Assembly: GCA_964613385.1 (NCBI GenBank)
Contig: CAZTGZ010000010.1
Span: 16,934 to 80,933, forward strand
Direction of reading: 5' to 3'
DNA length: 64,000 nucleotides
DNA from: CAZTGZ01 sp964613385
Lineage (GTDB): Bacteria > Bacteroidota > Bacteroidia > NS11-12g > UBA9320
Of the stretch, positions 33,884-44,488 are shown piece by piece (within the stretch, counting starts at the first letter, position 1; every line of letters starts with the position of its first letter). The notes beneath the pieces were generated by a model. It was not told the origin of the DNA. It worked only from the letters and a program-made list of their open reading frames with translations, and made no database searches. Position numbers and translations under genes: made by a program.

Positions 33884-36800
33884 ATGAAGCAAAAGATTCT
33901 ATTCACCGCCGCATTCGCTTTCTTGTCCATTTTCACCTTCGCCCAATCTAATTTTGGAGAAATCCGGGGAAAGGTTGTGGACGCTAAAACCAAAAAGCCT
34001 TTAGACTATATGAACATCCTGGTAATGAAGGATGGTATCAATAAAGGTGGGAATATGACGGACGAAAATGGTAATTACTACATTAAGGCATTAGAGCCAG
34101 GTACATATACAGTTATTGCTAAATATATTGATTACTCTGATTATGAAGAGCGCGGTGTAGCAGTAAAAGCAAACAGTATTACGTATGTAAATATTGAAAT
34201 GGAAAAGGCTGATGCACAACAATTGAAGGTTGTGACAGTAAAGAAGTGGAAAACGCCTTTGGTTAAGGATGGTGAGAACAGCAAAACCTTTTCTGACAAG
34301 GATATCGTTAAATTACCAACTCGTAGTTTAGGAGGTATTGCGGCTACAGCTTCAGGCGTTTCCAGTACCAGTGCGGGAATTAGTTTTATTGGACAACGTT
34401 CGGATGGAACGCGATATTTCGTGGATGGGGTTCCGGTGGTTGGATCTACTAATCTTCCTCAAGCGGCTCAAGGTCAGATAGATATTATTCAGTCGGGGAT
34501 TCCGGCTCAGTTTGGAGATTTTACAGGTGGGGCCATCAGTATAACCACCAAAGGACCATCTGCGCGTTTTATCAAGAGTTTGGAAGTTATATCTTCCAGT
34601 ATGTTCGATCCTTATCACTATAATCAATTGGAAGGATTTTACTCAGGGCCTCTAAAAATCAAGAATAAAGGCGGAGGAGAAAAGGAATATGTGGCCTGGG
34701 GTTTCCAGTTAAGTGGTAATATCAACTATCAAAAGGACCCAAGTCCGGCATTTGGTGGTATGTATGTGGTGAAAGACGACAAACTCAAGGAAATTGAAGA
34801 CAATCCGCTGGTTGCCAATCCTTTGGGCGGCGGATTCGTTCCCAGCGCTTCATTCTTAACCAAGAACGACCTTGTTCTTGAAAAAGCGAGACGCAATGTT
34901 GCACAAATTACCGGGGTGGTTCAGGGTAAATTGGAATACCAACCCAATAAGAACACGAATATTACCTTGTTTGGTAGCTTCAACCATCAGGTAAATGACA
35001 ATTTCTCCTATAGCAATTATCTGATGAATTATAAAAACTTCAGCCAATCGGTAGCTCAAACCTATCGTACCTACCTGAAGTTCACTCAAAAGTTGAGGAA
35101 TGAAAATGAGAATGACAAAACCAAAAAGGAAAAATCGCTGCTTACGGATGCATTTTACACCGTGCGATTGGACTATCAGTCAAGTTTGAGAAACAGTTAT
35201 AATCCCTTACACGGTGATGATATTTTTCAATATGGATACGTAGGTAAATTCAATCGCTATCGCGCACCTGTTTATTCATACAACACAAATTCTCAATTAC
35301 ATATTGATCAGAATGGAGATACTGTGTTGCGTTCCGGCTTTTGGGAATTGGTTGGTTTCAGAGATACTTTAATTACTTTCCAACCGGGAACCTCCAATGA
35401 GTTTATCACGAACTACACGGAGAACTATTTTAACAATGCTGCAAGTTTAGGCCAGCAGGTATTCAGTGAAAACCAGATTTTGGAAGGACAAGGTGTATTG
35501 AATGGGTTCGGTATACCTAACACCTATTCCTTATGGTTCAATCCGGGTACCATCACCACCAACTACAGCAAAAGCATGTTCGAGAGAATATCTGCCTATG
35601 CCATGGGAGAAGCTTCATTGAATTTGAAAAACAAACACGATCTCCAATTCGGATTGACGTATGAACAAAACATAGCCAGTGGATATGGGATCAATGCATC
35701 ACAATTGTGGCGATTAATGCCGCTATTGGCCAATAGCCATATCGATCAATTGAATAAAATAACCACGGGAAGTTATGTTCAGGGAGGAATTCACGCATAT
35801 GATGAATTCGGAATATTTTTAGATTCCATTAACTATAACATTCGGGTAAATTCAGAAGGTCAGAGCACATTTGATAAGAATTTGAGAGCTAAACTCATGA
35901 ATCAGGGTGCCAGAGACATATATGGTAATTTGATTGGTGAAACTTCATTTATCGATGTAAATGCACTCGACCCAAGTATGTTTAGCCTGGAGATGTTCAG
36001 TGCTGAAGACTTGTGGAATAATGGAAATTCATATGTATCATATTATGGATATGACTATAAAGGCAACAGAGAAAGATCACGTCCGAGTCTGGCGCAGTTC
36101 TTATATGACAAGGATAATCGTTCTATCGGGTCATTTGCACCAATTTACAGCGCTGCATGGCTTCAGGATAAATTCGCCTTTAAAGACTTAATCTTAAGAG
36201 TTGGTGTGCGTATTGAGAGATACGATGCGAACCAATTTGTATTAAAAGACAATTACTCTTTATATCCGATTAAAACCGTTGGCGAAGTAGGCGAATTGAA
36301 CGGAGTTGCCGTTAGCCATCCCGGAAATATGGGAGAAGATTACGCGGTTTACGTGAACAATACCAACAACCCTACCAAAATTATTGGTTACCGCAAAGAC
36401 AATGTTTGGTATGATGCCAGTGGTATAGAAATCAGTTCTCCGGACTTCCTCGCCAATCAAACCACCAATGGTAGAATTCAGCCTTTATTGGTTGACAATA
36501 AAAATCAGGAAGTATCGAAAGAATCATTTGTGGATTATGACCCTCAGGTAAATGTTCTCCCAAGGGTATGGTTCTCCTTTCCTATAAATAGCGATGCTCA
36601 GTTCTTTGCCAACTATGATGTATTGGCACAGCGTCCTGGAGATGGAGCAACTTTTGCCCCCATTAATAATTACTATTTCCTCGAGGCTACACAAGGCGGT
36701 ACCATCGCAAATGCAGGTTTGAAGCCAAGAGTTCGAACTAATTATGAATTAGGATTTAAGCAGAAGTTATCAGATAATTCGGCTGTTAGTTTGATCGCAA

Positions 36801-37627
36801 CTTATGCCGAAACACGCAATGACTTTGGATTGATCAGAATCAATCAGGCCTATCCAATTTCGTATAACACCACAGCAAACATCGATTTCAGTACAACCAA
36901 AGCGTTCAGAGTAGAATACGAATTGAGAGAAGTTGGAAATGTTTCTATCACTGCCAATTACGCATTGTTATTTGCGGATGGAACAGGTTCTAACATCAAT
37001 TCTCAGGCTGCTTTAATTGCAGCTAACCAGCCAAACTTGCGTACTTTGTATCCTTTGGACGTAGATATCAGACATAAAATCGTCGGTATCCTGGATTACC
37101 GTTTCGATACGAAAGAAGACTACAAAGGCATTATGTGGGGCAAGTTTCCTGTATTTGCCGATGCAGGTGCAAACTTTATCTTCAACGCTCGCTCCGGTGC
37201 ACCATTCACCAGCTACAAGCAAGCCATATCTGAAGCACAAGCCGATTTGGGTAGGGTACAGAGAAGCCAGATTGACGGAAATCCATTTGGTTCCAGAATG
37301 CCATGGCAATACAGAGTTGACATGAACTTCAGCAAGACATTTGAAGTGAAAAAGAAGAAAACATCTGACAATAAACTCAACACGTATAATGTAAATGTGT
37401 TCCTTTGGGTTCAAAACCTCCTGAATCAAAAAGCGATAGATGGCGTTTATCAGTTTACCGGCTTGCCTAATGATGATGGATATTTGAGTTCACCACAGGG
37501 ACAGCAGTATATTTCTGAACAGGTGAGTCAGCAAGCATTTATCGATTTGTATAATGTAAAAGTTGATAACCCATATAATTATACGTTCCCACGTTTGGCT
37601 CGTTTGGGTGTTAAAGTTTTATTTTAA
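33884..37627 (+). CDS. TonB-dependent receptor with carboxypeptidase-like N-domain
   Basis: 1,247 residues. Signal peptide MKQKILFTAAFAFLSIFTFA; CarboxypepD_reg-like domain (GEIRGKVVDAKTKKPLDYMN to about residue 105); plug with DGVPVVGSTNLPQ, IDIIQSGIPAQFGDFTGGAI; then a 22-strand type barrel to the end (LARLGVKVLF, terminal Phe). TonB receptors import ligands across the outer membrane. There is no SusD partner; instead the next genes encode a large secreted protein and a PorV-family barrel. Start ATG at 33884 is the only one that fits the signal peptide. First gene of the module. Confidence 0.93.
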   Translation: MKQKILFTAAFAFLSIFTFAQSNFGEIRGKVVDAKTKKPLDYMNILVMKDGINKGGNMTDENGNYYIKALEPGTYTVIAKYIDYSDYEERGVAVKANSITYVNIEMEKADAQQLKVVTVKKWKTPLVKDGENSKTFSDKDIVKLPTRSLGGIAATASGVSSTSAGISFIGQRSDGTRYFVDGVPVVGSTNLPQAAQGQIDIIQSGIPAQFGDFTGGAISITTKGPSARFIKSLEVISSSMFDPYHYNQLEGFYSGPLKIKNKGGGEKEYVAWGFQLSGNINYQKDPSPAFGGMYVVKDDKLKEIEDNPLVANPLGGGFVPSASFLTKNDLVLEKARRNVAQITGVVQGKLEYQPNKNTNITLFGSFNHQVNDNFSYSNYLMNYKNFSQSVAQTYRTYLKFTQKLRNENENDKTKKEKSLLTDAFYTVRLDYQSSLRNSYNPLHGDDIFQYGYVGKFNRYRAPVYSYNTNSQLHIDQNGDTVLRSGFWELVGFRDTLITFQPGTSNEFITNYTENYFNNAASLGQQVFSENQILEGQGVLNGFGIPNTYSLWFNPGTITTNYSKSMFERISAYAMGEASLNLKNKHDLQFGLTYEQNIASGYGINASQLWRLMPLLANSHIDQLNKITTGSYVQGGIHAYDEFGIFLDSINYNIRVNSEGQSTFDKNLRAKLMNQGARDIYGNLIGETSFIDVNALDPSMFSLEMFSAEDLWNNGNSYVSYYGYDYKGNRERSRPSLAQFLYDKDNRSIGSFAPIYSAAWLQDKFAFKDLILRVGVRIERYDANQFVLKDNYSLYPIKTVGEVGELNGVAVSHPGNMGEDYAVYVNNTNNPTKIIGYRKDNVWYDASGIEISSPDFLANQTTNGRIQPLLVDNKNQEVSKESFVDYDPQVNVLPRVWFSFPINSDAQFFANYDVLAQRPGDGATFAPINNYYFLEATQGGTIANAGLKPRVRTNYELGFKQKLSDNSAVSLIATYAETRNDFGLIRINQAYPISYNTTANIDFSTTKAFRVEYELREVGNVSITANYALLFADGTGSNINSQAALIAANQPNLRTLYPLDVDIRHKIVGILDYRFDTKEDYKGIMWGKFPVFADAGANFIFNARSGAPFTSYKQAISEAQADLGRVQRSQIDGNPFGSRMPWQYRVDMNFSKTFEVKKKKTSDNKLNTYNVNVFLWVQNLLNQKAIDGVYQFTGLPNDDGYLSSPQGQQYISEQVSQQAFIDLYNVKVDNPYNYTFPRLARLGVKVLF

Positions 37628-37647
37628 TCGCTATTAACCGTTAAAGT

Positions 37648-40600
37648 ATGAAGCATATTATTACAGGATTATTTCTGATTTCAACCGTTATTGGAGCTGA
37701 AGCCAGAGAAAGTATCAATGTAAACAAGCAGGTTCTCCCATCTGAGGAAACCCGCAAAAGAATGAAGTTCGGTTCGGATTGTGAACCGGCCTCTGCCAGT
37801 GCGGATTTGGATATCAACAACGTAAGAACTAAAATTCTGAACGGAGGTGATATGTGGTGGGATTTGAACAACCCAAAATATGAAATTCCGAAAATTAACG
37901 ACCTGAATGCAGTACGCAAGCATTCGCTCTTTAGTGGTGCTATTTGGATAGGTGGATTTGAACAGGGTAACCTTAAAATAGCCGCCATGACTTATCGTCA
38001 GAGAGGCTCTGACTTTTGGCCTGGTCCCTTGGATACCATAACGGCTACCACCAACACACTGGTATGCCAGAATTTTGACAATATTTATCAGGTAACTCGT
38101 GAAGAAATCATCGCACATTGGGAAGAATATCTGGCCAATGGTGCAGTTCCTAACCCGTCTGAGAACATTGCTAAATGGCCCGGTAACGGTAATGGCGTAA
38201 ATCTTCCGGAGAACCTGGCACCGTATTTCGATGCGAACGGCGATGGGTTTTATAATCCGATTAATGGGGATTATCCTGTTCTTCAGACCGAATGTCGCGG
38301 GGCCAAAGTGGCCAATGATAACAATAAACCATCTGATCAACCGGATAAAATGTTGTGGTTCGTGTACAACGATAAGGGCAATATTCACTCGGAGACCAAT
38401 GGTTTGCCTATAGGTCTTGAATTGCAAACAACGGCATTTGCCTATGCGACCAATGACGAAATCAATAACATGACATTCTACAAAACCCGTATCATAAACA
38501 GAGGCTCAACCACTTTGGAAGAGACCTACTTTGGAGAATGGGTAGATGCAGATTTAGGTAACTATGCCGACGACTACGTGGGTTGTGATGTGGGCTTAAG
38601 TCTGGGCTTTTGTTATAATGGTGATGACAATGATGAAGGTATTTTAGGATACGGTTTAAATCCTCCTTCTGTTGGGGTTGATTTTTTTGAGAGTCCAAGA
38701 AAAGATACCATAATCAATGGGACACCTACCAGCGTTGAATTGGGTATGAGCAAGTTCGTGTATTACAACAACGACTTCAGCATCAAGGGAAACCCGAATG
38801 CCGCCATTGACTTTTATAACTACCTGAGAGGTCGCTGGAAAAATGGAGATTGTATCAAATGGGGAGGAGATGGATTTTCCGGTTCTGAATGTGCCGATTA
38901 CATGTTCCCCTGGAATACCGATCCAAAACATCCAAACGAAAACTGGAACGAACGCCAATCGGGCAATACCCCTCAGGACAGAAGATTTTTACAAACTTCC
39001 GGACCATTCTCACTGAAGCCGGGTGCAATCAACTATATTACTGTGGGTGTTGTTTGGGCTAAAACCAGCTCCGGTGGTGCAGAGGGATCCCTGGCATTGT
39101 TAAAATCAGCGAGCAGAAAAGCGCAGGAATTATTCGATAACTGTTTCGACATTCTGGATGGTCCTGACGCTCCTGAAATTGAGTACCGCGAATTGGATAA
39201 AGAAGTGGTATTTAACTTTAAGGGAACAGAAAAAATTGAAAATTATACTGAAGCAACCATTGTTGACGGTATCAAACAATTATACCGTTTTCAGGGCTAC
39301 AGAATCTACCAATTGGCAGATGCTACCGTAGGTACCGGTGACCTTGAAGATATTGATAAGGCACGTGAGGTATTCCTTTGTGATATTCAGGATAGTATCG
39401 CCCGTTTGGTAAATAAACCATTCGATGGAACCCTGGGTCAACCGCTACCAAAGTTAATGGTAGAGGGTCCAAATAAAGGCGTAGTGCACAGTTTGTCATT
39501 TAAAGACGATGCCTTTGCAACCGGATCTAATAAGTCTTTGGTAAATCACAAAACCTATTATTTCATGGTGATTTCATATGCCGGTTTACCCGGTCACCCG
39601 GCAGTAGAATATCTGGCAGGTAGAAAAATCAGACAATTTAGTGTTACGCCTCATATTCCAATCGGAAATGAAGAAGGCGGATATACCCTGAATACCGGTT
39701 ATGGTGAAGGTCCACAAATTGTTAGAATTGAAGGTACCGGAAACGGGGGAAATGAATTACAACTCACGGAACAGAGTTTAAATGAGATTTTGGCCAACAA
39801 CTTTGTAGCTAATGTAAAATACGAAAGAAGCAAGGGACCCATCGACATTAAGGTGATTGATCCGATTCGTGTGCCAAAGGGCGATTTTGAATTGACGCTC
39901 TTAGAATCTCCCATACCAACTTCCAACACGTTAAGAGAGGCTGGATTGGTTGATACGAATTCAACCTGGATATTGGTAAAGTTACCGGGTGATACTATTT
40001 ATGCCGATACCACCATCAACTATAGAAATCAGCAGGTGCTGCTGGAATCAACGGGTTCTACCAAAATCGGCGATTGGGGATTGGCAATCACCATCAGCCA
40101 GGTTAAAGCCCCGGGTGAAGATGCTAATGATGAAACCAATGGTTTATTGAGTTGGGATGTTGAATGGGGAGATAACAGTAAACAGTGGCTTACAGCAGTG
40201 CCCGATGTCGACAATCTTCCATTCTACGACTGGATAAGATCCGGAAGAAACGGATCTTCTGAATCCACCAAGGATTATTCTATACACGATTACGCTCCAT
40301 CAGGTTCTCCTATGGACAGATTTGAGATTTATGAGAAAATCTGGAATGGTAGAGTAGGACCCTATAGATTGGCGAGCAGAAACCCGACAAGTTCATCACC
40401 ACAACGTCCGGCTACCTTAATTCAGGGACCGGCATTTCAGGGTTCTCCAATTATTACAACCTGGGGTCTTAAGGATCTTGCCAGTGTGGATTTGGTGATT
40501 ACGCCTGACAAATCTAAATGGACCCGTTGTATCGTGCTGGAAATGGGTGAAGATGCTCAATTGACAGAAGGTAATGCCAATAAATTTCATTTGAGGAAGC

Positions 40601-41512
40601 ATAATTCTATCGATATAAACGGTGCTGAAATTACCACCGAGCAGGGTAGAAGCTGGTTCCCGGGTTATGCCGTAAATCTCGAAACAGGTGAAAGATTGAA
40701 TATTGTGATTTCTGAAGACTCATATCAATTGACTGAAAATGGTCGGGATATGAAGTGGAACCCAACAGACAGAAGCGATAACTATACCAACACGTATCCG
40801 AGTTTTGGTGGCCGCCACTACATTTATATTATGGGATCAATGGNNNNNNNNNNCCGTGGCGTATCCAAAAGGACCTGCGTATGATCAGGGAGCGTATTAT
40901 CACGGAATATTGTCGAATATGGGTAGCCTGACAGATGCACAGAAAACCATTGAAATCAATAAAGTGATGTTCCAGTGCATGTGGGTTGTTCCTACTTATC
41001 TGGCCAATGGATATAAGATGTCTGAGCAGGATGGAATGCCGGTGCCTCCATCTACCTATAAACTGAGTCTGAGAGTTAAAAAACCGTATAAGTATTTCAG
41101 AACAAATTCAACTCCGGTAAATAATGATAATCCGAAGTACATGTTCTCTACAAATGATTTGTTTGCGGAAGTGAGCAAGGATGCCGGAAAGGATAAAATG
41201 GAAATGATCAATATTGTTCCTAATCCATATTACGCCTTCTCAGCTTACGAGAATAATCCAATTGAGAATAAGGTAAAAATCACCAACCTTCCTTACAAAT
41301 GTGATATTTCCATTTATACATTGGATGGCCAGTTGGTAAGGAGAATTAAGAAAGATGATGACGGAACATCTGTTACCTGGGATTTGAAAAACCAGGCCAG
41401 AGTGCCAATAGCATCCGGAATGTATATTATTCATGTGGATGGTGGCGAATTGGGTGAGAAGGTATTGAAATGGATGGGCATCATGCGTGAACTGGATCTG
41501 GATTCTTTCTGA
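37648..41512 (+). CDS. Large secreted protein with FlgD/T9SS-like C-terminus, interrupted by assembly gap
   Basis: About 1,288 residues counting the gap; the two parts lie in different frames only because of the 10-N placeholder (a true gap of 0 modulo 3 joins them). Signal peptide ends near EARES. The body is rich in acidic and aromatic segments (RNGGDMWWDL-like GGDMWWDLNNP; AIWIGGFEQGNL) with no enzyme motif recognised. The C-terminus NIVPNPYYAFSAYE, then VKITNLPYKCDISIYTLDGQLVR and GMYIIHVDG resembles FlgD-Ig/T9SS type A domains, but a further 24 residues (GEKVLKWMGIMRELDLDSF) follow. Sits 20 bases after the receptor and 21 before the PorV-like gene. Confidence 0.75.
40844..40853. other. 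Assembly gap (10 N) inside the large secreted protein gene
   Basis: Ten N between two halves that are clearly one protein. Gap size is a placeholder, so the true sequence may be longer or shorter. Confidence 0.97.
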
Positions 41513-41533
41513 TAAAAACCAAAAAAACCGAAA

Positions 41534-42625
41534 ATGAAATTTAGAAATATTTTAATTCTCGCGATGGGATGTTTGCCGGTAGTATCTGAAGCGGGCAATC
41601 CGGATCGTATTGGCCAGGCAGGAGCTACTCAACTGAGTATTAACGGATGGGCCAGAAGTTCAGGAATGGGCTATGCATCTATGAGCAGTGTTCGGGGTGT
41701 AGAAGCTATGTTTGTAAATGTTGGTGGTTTGGCATATACCAAGCAAACCGAAGTAGTATTCTCCCGCACCAGTTGGCTGAGAGGTACTGACATCAATATC
41801 AACAGTTTTGGAATTGCCCAAAAAGTTGGATCAGAAGGTGTTTTGGGTCTGAGTATGTCGTCTTTCGATTTAGGAGACATTCCTATTACCACGGTTGAAC
41901 AGCCCGATGGAGGTTTAGGTACCTATAGCCCGAGATTCACCAACCTGGGTATTTGTTACTCTAAGAAATTTACCAATACGATTTCCGGGGGTGTTTTGGT
42001 TCGGATATTCTCAGAGAATATCACCAATGTTAAAGCTCAGGGTGTAGCATTGGATGCCGGTATTCAGTACACTGAAACGGCAGACAAAAACGATAAGTTA
42101 AAGAAGAATGACATCAAATTCGGTGTATCGCTCAAGAATGTTGGCCCTGACGCCAAATATTCAGGAGATGGTTTGGCCGCTAAAGCCATAAACCCCTTGA
42201 ATGGACAGGAACAGACTTTCGCCTTGAGAGCTGCAAGATTTAATTTGCCGACATTGATTAACATCGGTGCTTCCTATGATTTCAGATTGGATAAAACTAA
42301 GGAAACCTATTTCAACCGATTAACCACCGGTCTGAATTTCACTTCCAACGCATTCTCCAGAAATCAGTTTACTTTAGGTCTTGAATATGGCTATAAAGAT
42401 ATGCTGATGCTGAGAGCAGGTTATGCCTATGAAGAAGGAATTATGGACTACGAAACCAGAACCAATGCATATACCGGTATTTGTGCCGGACTTACCTTTG
42501 AGGTTCCTGTGAACAAAAAGAAGAACAATAATACCTTCGGATTTGACTATTCATTCAGGCATAGCAATCCATTTTCCGGTACGCACTCCTTTGGGGTTCG
42601 ATTAACATTGGACAGTAAAAAGTAG
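41534..42625 (+). CDS. PorV/PorQ-family outer-membrane barrel protein
   Basis: 363 residues. Signal peptide MKFRNILILAMGCLPVVSEA; GQAGATQLSINGWARSSGMGYASMSSVRGVEAMFVNVGGLAYT is the PorV/UPF0164 opening, where the segment 'sMg.A..a...G.ea...NpAGLa' is conserved. The rest is amphipathic strands ending TLDSKK. In T9SS, PorV binds C-terminal sorting domains and carries cargo to the attachment complex. The position behind a receptor and a cargo-like protein suggests it serves that protein. A paralogue of the core PorV cannot be excluded. Confidence 0.85.
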   Translation: MKFRNILILAMGCLPVVSEAGNPDRIGQAGATQLSINGWARSSGMGYASMSSVRGVEAMFVNVGGLAYTKQTEVVFSRTSWLRGTDININSFGIAQKVGSEGVLGLSMSSFDLGDIPITTVEQPDGGLGTYSPRFTNLGICYSKKFTNTISGGVLVRIFSENITNVKAQGVALDAGIQYTETADKNDKLKKNDIKFGVSLKNVGPDAKYSGDGLAAKAINPLNGQEQTFALRAARFNLPTLINIGASYDFRLDKTKETYFNRLTTGLNFTSNAFSRNQFTLGLEYGYKDMLMLRAGYAYEEGIMDYETRTNAYTGICAGLTFEVPVNKKKNNNTFGFDYSFRHSNPFSGTHSFGVRLTLDSKK

Positions 42626-42644
42626 ATTTAAACAAAAGTTCACA

Positions 42645-42680
42645 AGAGCATTGTACCGAAGGGGCAATGCTCTTTTTATT
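42645..42680 (+). terminator. Strong terminator of the receptor-cargo-PorV operon
   Basis: AGAGCATTG (42645-42653) pairs perfectly with CAATGCTCT (42665-42673) around an 11-base loop, followed by TTTTATTTT. It closes the block that starts at 33884. Confidence 0.88.
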
Positions 42681-42703
42681 TTAGCAGCATAAACAAAACC
42701 AAC

Positions 42704-43177
42704 ATGTCAGAGATTACATACATGAGCCAGGAAGGCTATGATCATCTTAAAAAGGAAATTGAACATCTCAAAATGGTGGAACGCCCTTCTATTTCCCGGC
42801 AAATAGCCGAGGCAAGAGACAAGGGAGATCTTTCAGAAAATGCCGAATACGATGCTGCCAAGGAGGCCCAGGGTTTGCTTGAGATGAAAATCGCCAAAAT
42901 GGAAGAAACACTCTCCAATGCCCGGGTTTTGGATAAGTCAAAATCAGACTTGTCTAAAGTAGGACCCTTAAACAAGGTCAGGCTGATGAATACCAAAATT
43001 AAAAAGGAAGTTACTTATATCCTGGTTTCTGAAAGTGAGGCAAATTTTAAAGAAGGTAAAATTTCCATGGCGTCGCCAATCGGCAAGGCACTGATGGGTA
43101 AAAAAGTTGGTGATTCTGTACAGGTAAATGTTCCGGCAGGCATCATAGACCTGGAAATTCTCGAAATTAGCTTCTGA
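42704..43177 (+). CDS. greA: Transcription elongation factor GreA
   Basis: 157 residues, the usual length. N-terminal coiled coil with YDHLKKEIEHLK and GDLSENAEYDAAKEAQ (the acidic tip that reaches the RNA polymerase active site), then the C-terminal FKBP-like domain with SPIGKALMGKKVGD. GreA stimulates cleavage of backtracked RNA. Its stop codon shares one base with the HIT gene start (TGATGG). Confidence 0.97.
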   Translation: MSEITYMSQEGYDHLKKEIEHLKMVERPSISRQIAEARDKGDLSENAEYDAAKEAQGLLEMKIAKMEETLSNARVLDKSKSDLSKVGPLNKVRLMNTKIKKEVTYILVSESEANFKEGKISMASPIGKALMGKKVGDSVQVNVPAGIIDLEILEISF

Positions 43178-43572
43178 TGGCCACCATTTTCGATAAAATT
43201 ATCAGTGGAGAAATTCCGAGTTATAAAGTAGCAGAGGATGCAGATTTCCTGGCTTTTTTAGATGTATTCCCGGTTCAGAGAGGACATGTATTGGTGATTC
43301 CTAAAATGAGCATAGATTACATTTTCGACATGCCGGATCAAAAATTGGCATCGATGCATGTATTTGCCAAAAAAGTGGCTTCAGCAATTAAAAAGGTGAT
43401 TCCCTGCACAAAAATCGGGGTGAGCGTCATCGGCCTCGAAGTGCCGCATGCGCATATTCACCTCATTCCTATAAATCAATTATCAGACATGGATTTTAAC
43501 CATAAGAAGAAATTCAGCTCTGAAGAAATGCTTGAAACGGCTGATTTGATTAGATCGGCGATGCCTGAATAA
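43177..43572 (+). CDS. HIT family protein (histidine triad nucleotide hydrolase)
   Basis: 131 residues. Opening TIFDKIISGEIPSYKV, GHVLVIPK, and the triad HAHIHLIP (His91, 93, 95). Members hydrolyse nucleotide phosphoramidates or similar. Overlaps greA by one base, so translation is coupled; the pair is common in Bacteroidota. Confidence 0.95.
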   Translation: MATIFDKIISGEIPSYKVAEDADFLAFLDVFPVQRGHVLVIPKMSIDYIFDMPDQKLASMHVFAKKVASAIKKVIPCTKIGVSVIGLEVPHAHIHLIPINQLSDMDFNHKKKFSSEEMLETADLIRSAMPE

Positions 43573-43576
43573 CCAA

Positions 43577-44389
43577 TTACTTCTTTTCCAGAAAATTTAA
43601 TACGGCTCTCACATTTCCGTGTTCACCCAATAATTGACGGGCTTCAAATTCAGATATTCCCGTTTCATCCATAATCATCAGTATACCGCGCTGAACCAGT
43701 TTGGCATTGGTTAATTGCATATCCACCATTTTATTACCTTTTACCCTGCCTAACCGGATCATTACTGATGTGGTGATCATGTTCAGAACCATTTTTTGAG
43801 CAGTTCCGGCCTTCATTCGGGTGCTTCCCGTTACAAACTCAGGCCCGACCTCTACCTCAACCTTAAAATCAGATAGCTTTCCGGCATCACTATTTTTATT
43901 ACACGAAATAGAACCTGTGGAAATCCCTACTTCACGACAGGCTCTCAGGGCCCCACATACATACGGAGTCTTGCCCGAAGCACTGATGCCGATAACCACA
44001 TCTTTTGTATGAATATGGTGTGCCTGTAAGTCCCTCCAACCGGCTTCCATATCGTCTTCTGCATGTTCAACTGCTTTTCTGATGGCCTGATCGCCACCTG
44101 CAATAATTCCTACTACCCATCCATGTGGAACACCATAAGTTGGCGGGCATTCACTCGCATCCACTATGCCCAACCTGCCACTCGTACCCGAACCAATGTA
44201 AAACAACCGGCCACCGGATTGCATTTTCTCATAAACAGCTTCAGCCAAAGCGACAATGGATGGTATCTCTGCTTCCACACTGATCGCCACTTTATGGTCC
44301 TCTGAATTAATTCCCAATACCAGTTCCTGAATGCTCCAAAGATGCAGATCTTTATGCGCTGACTCCTTTTCTGTGGTGTGTATGCTCAT
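43577..44389 (-). CDS. murQ: N-acetylmuramic acid 6-phosphate etherase
   Basis: 270 residues, SIS-domain protein with GSGTSGRLGIVDASECPPTYG, IAGGDQAIRKAVEHAEDD and GSTRMKAGTAQKMVLNM, all MurQ signatures. The enzyme cleaves the lactyl ether of MurNAc-6-phosphate during cell-wall recycling. It is shorter than E. coli MurQ (298). It stands alone, convergent with the HIT gene. Confidence 0.93.
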   Translation of the reverse strand: MSIHTTEKESAHKDLHLWSIQELVLGINSEDHKVAISVEAEIPSIVALAEAVYEKMQSGGRLFYIGSGTSGRLGIVDASECPPTYGVPHGWVVGIIAGGDQAIRKAVEHAEDDMEAGWRDLQAHHIHTKDVVIGISASGKTPYVCGALRACREVGISTGSISCNKNSDAGKLSDFKVEVEVGPEFVTGSTRMKAGTAQKMVLNMITTSVMIRLGRVKGNKMVDMQLTNAKLVQRGILMIMDETGISEFEARQLLGEHGNVRAVLNFLEKK

Positions 44390-44444
44390 CGTTATTCAAC
44401 GCAAATATTGTGTTTATTTCAACGAAAAGCATGACAGAGTTCTT

Positions 44445-44452
44445 TATCTTTG
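44445..44452 (+). promoter_or_regulatory. -7 box (TATCTTTG) upstream of the DUF6089 gene
   Basis: TATCTTTG, 36 bases before the ATG at 44489. No -33 element seen at standard spacing. Confidence 0.4.
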
Positions 44453-44488
44453 AGTCTTAAATCTGATACCCGTCTTCACTACTACCTC

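Noticed and set aside
33884..37627. SusC of a SusCD glycan-uptake locus
   Set aside because: No SusD lipoprotein, glycoside hydrolase or sulfatase follows. The partner genes are a secreted cargo-like protein and a PorV-family barrel.
37648..41512. A frameshifted pseudogene of the large secreted protein
   Set aside because: The frame change falls exactly at the N run; the sequence on both sides is intact.
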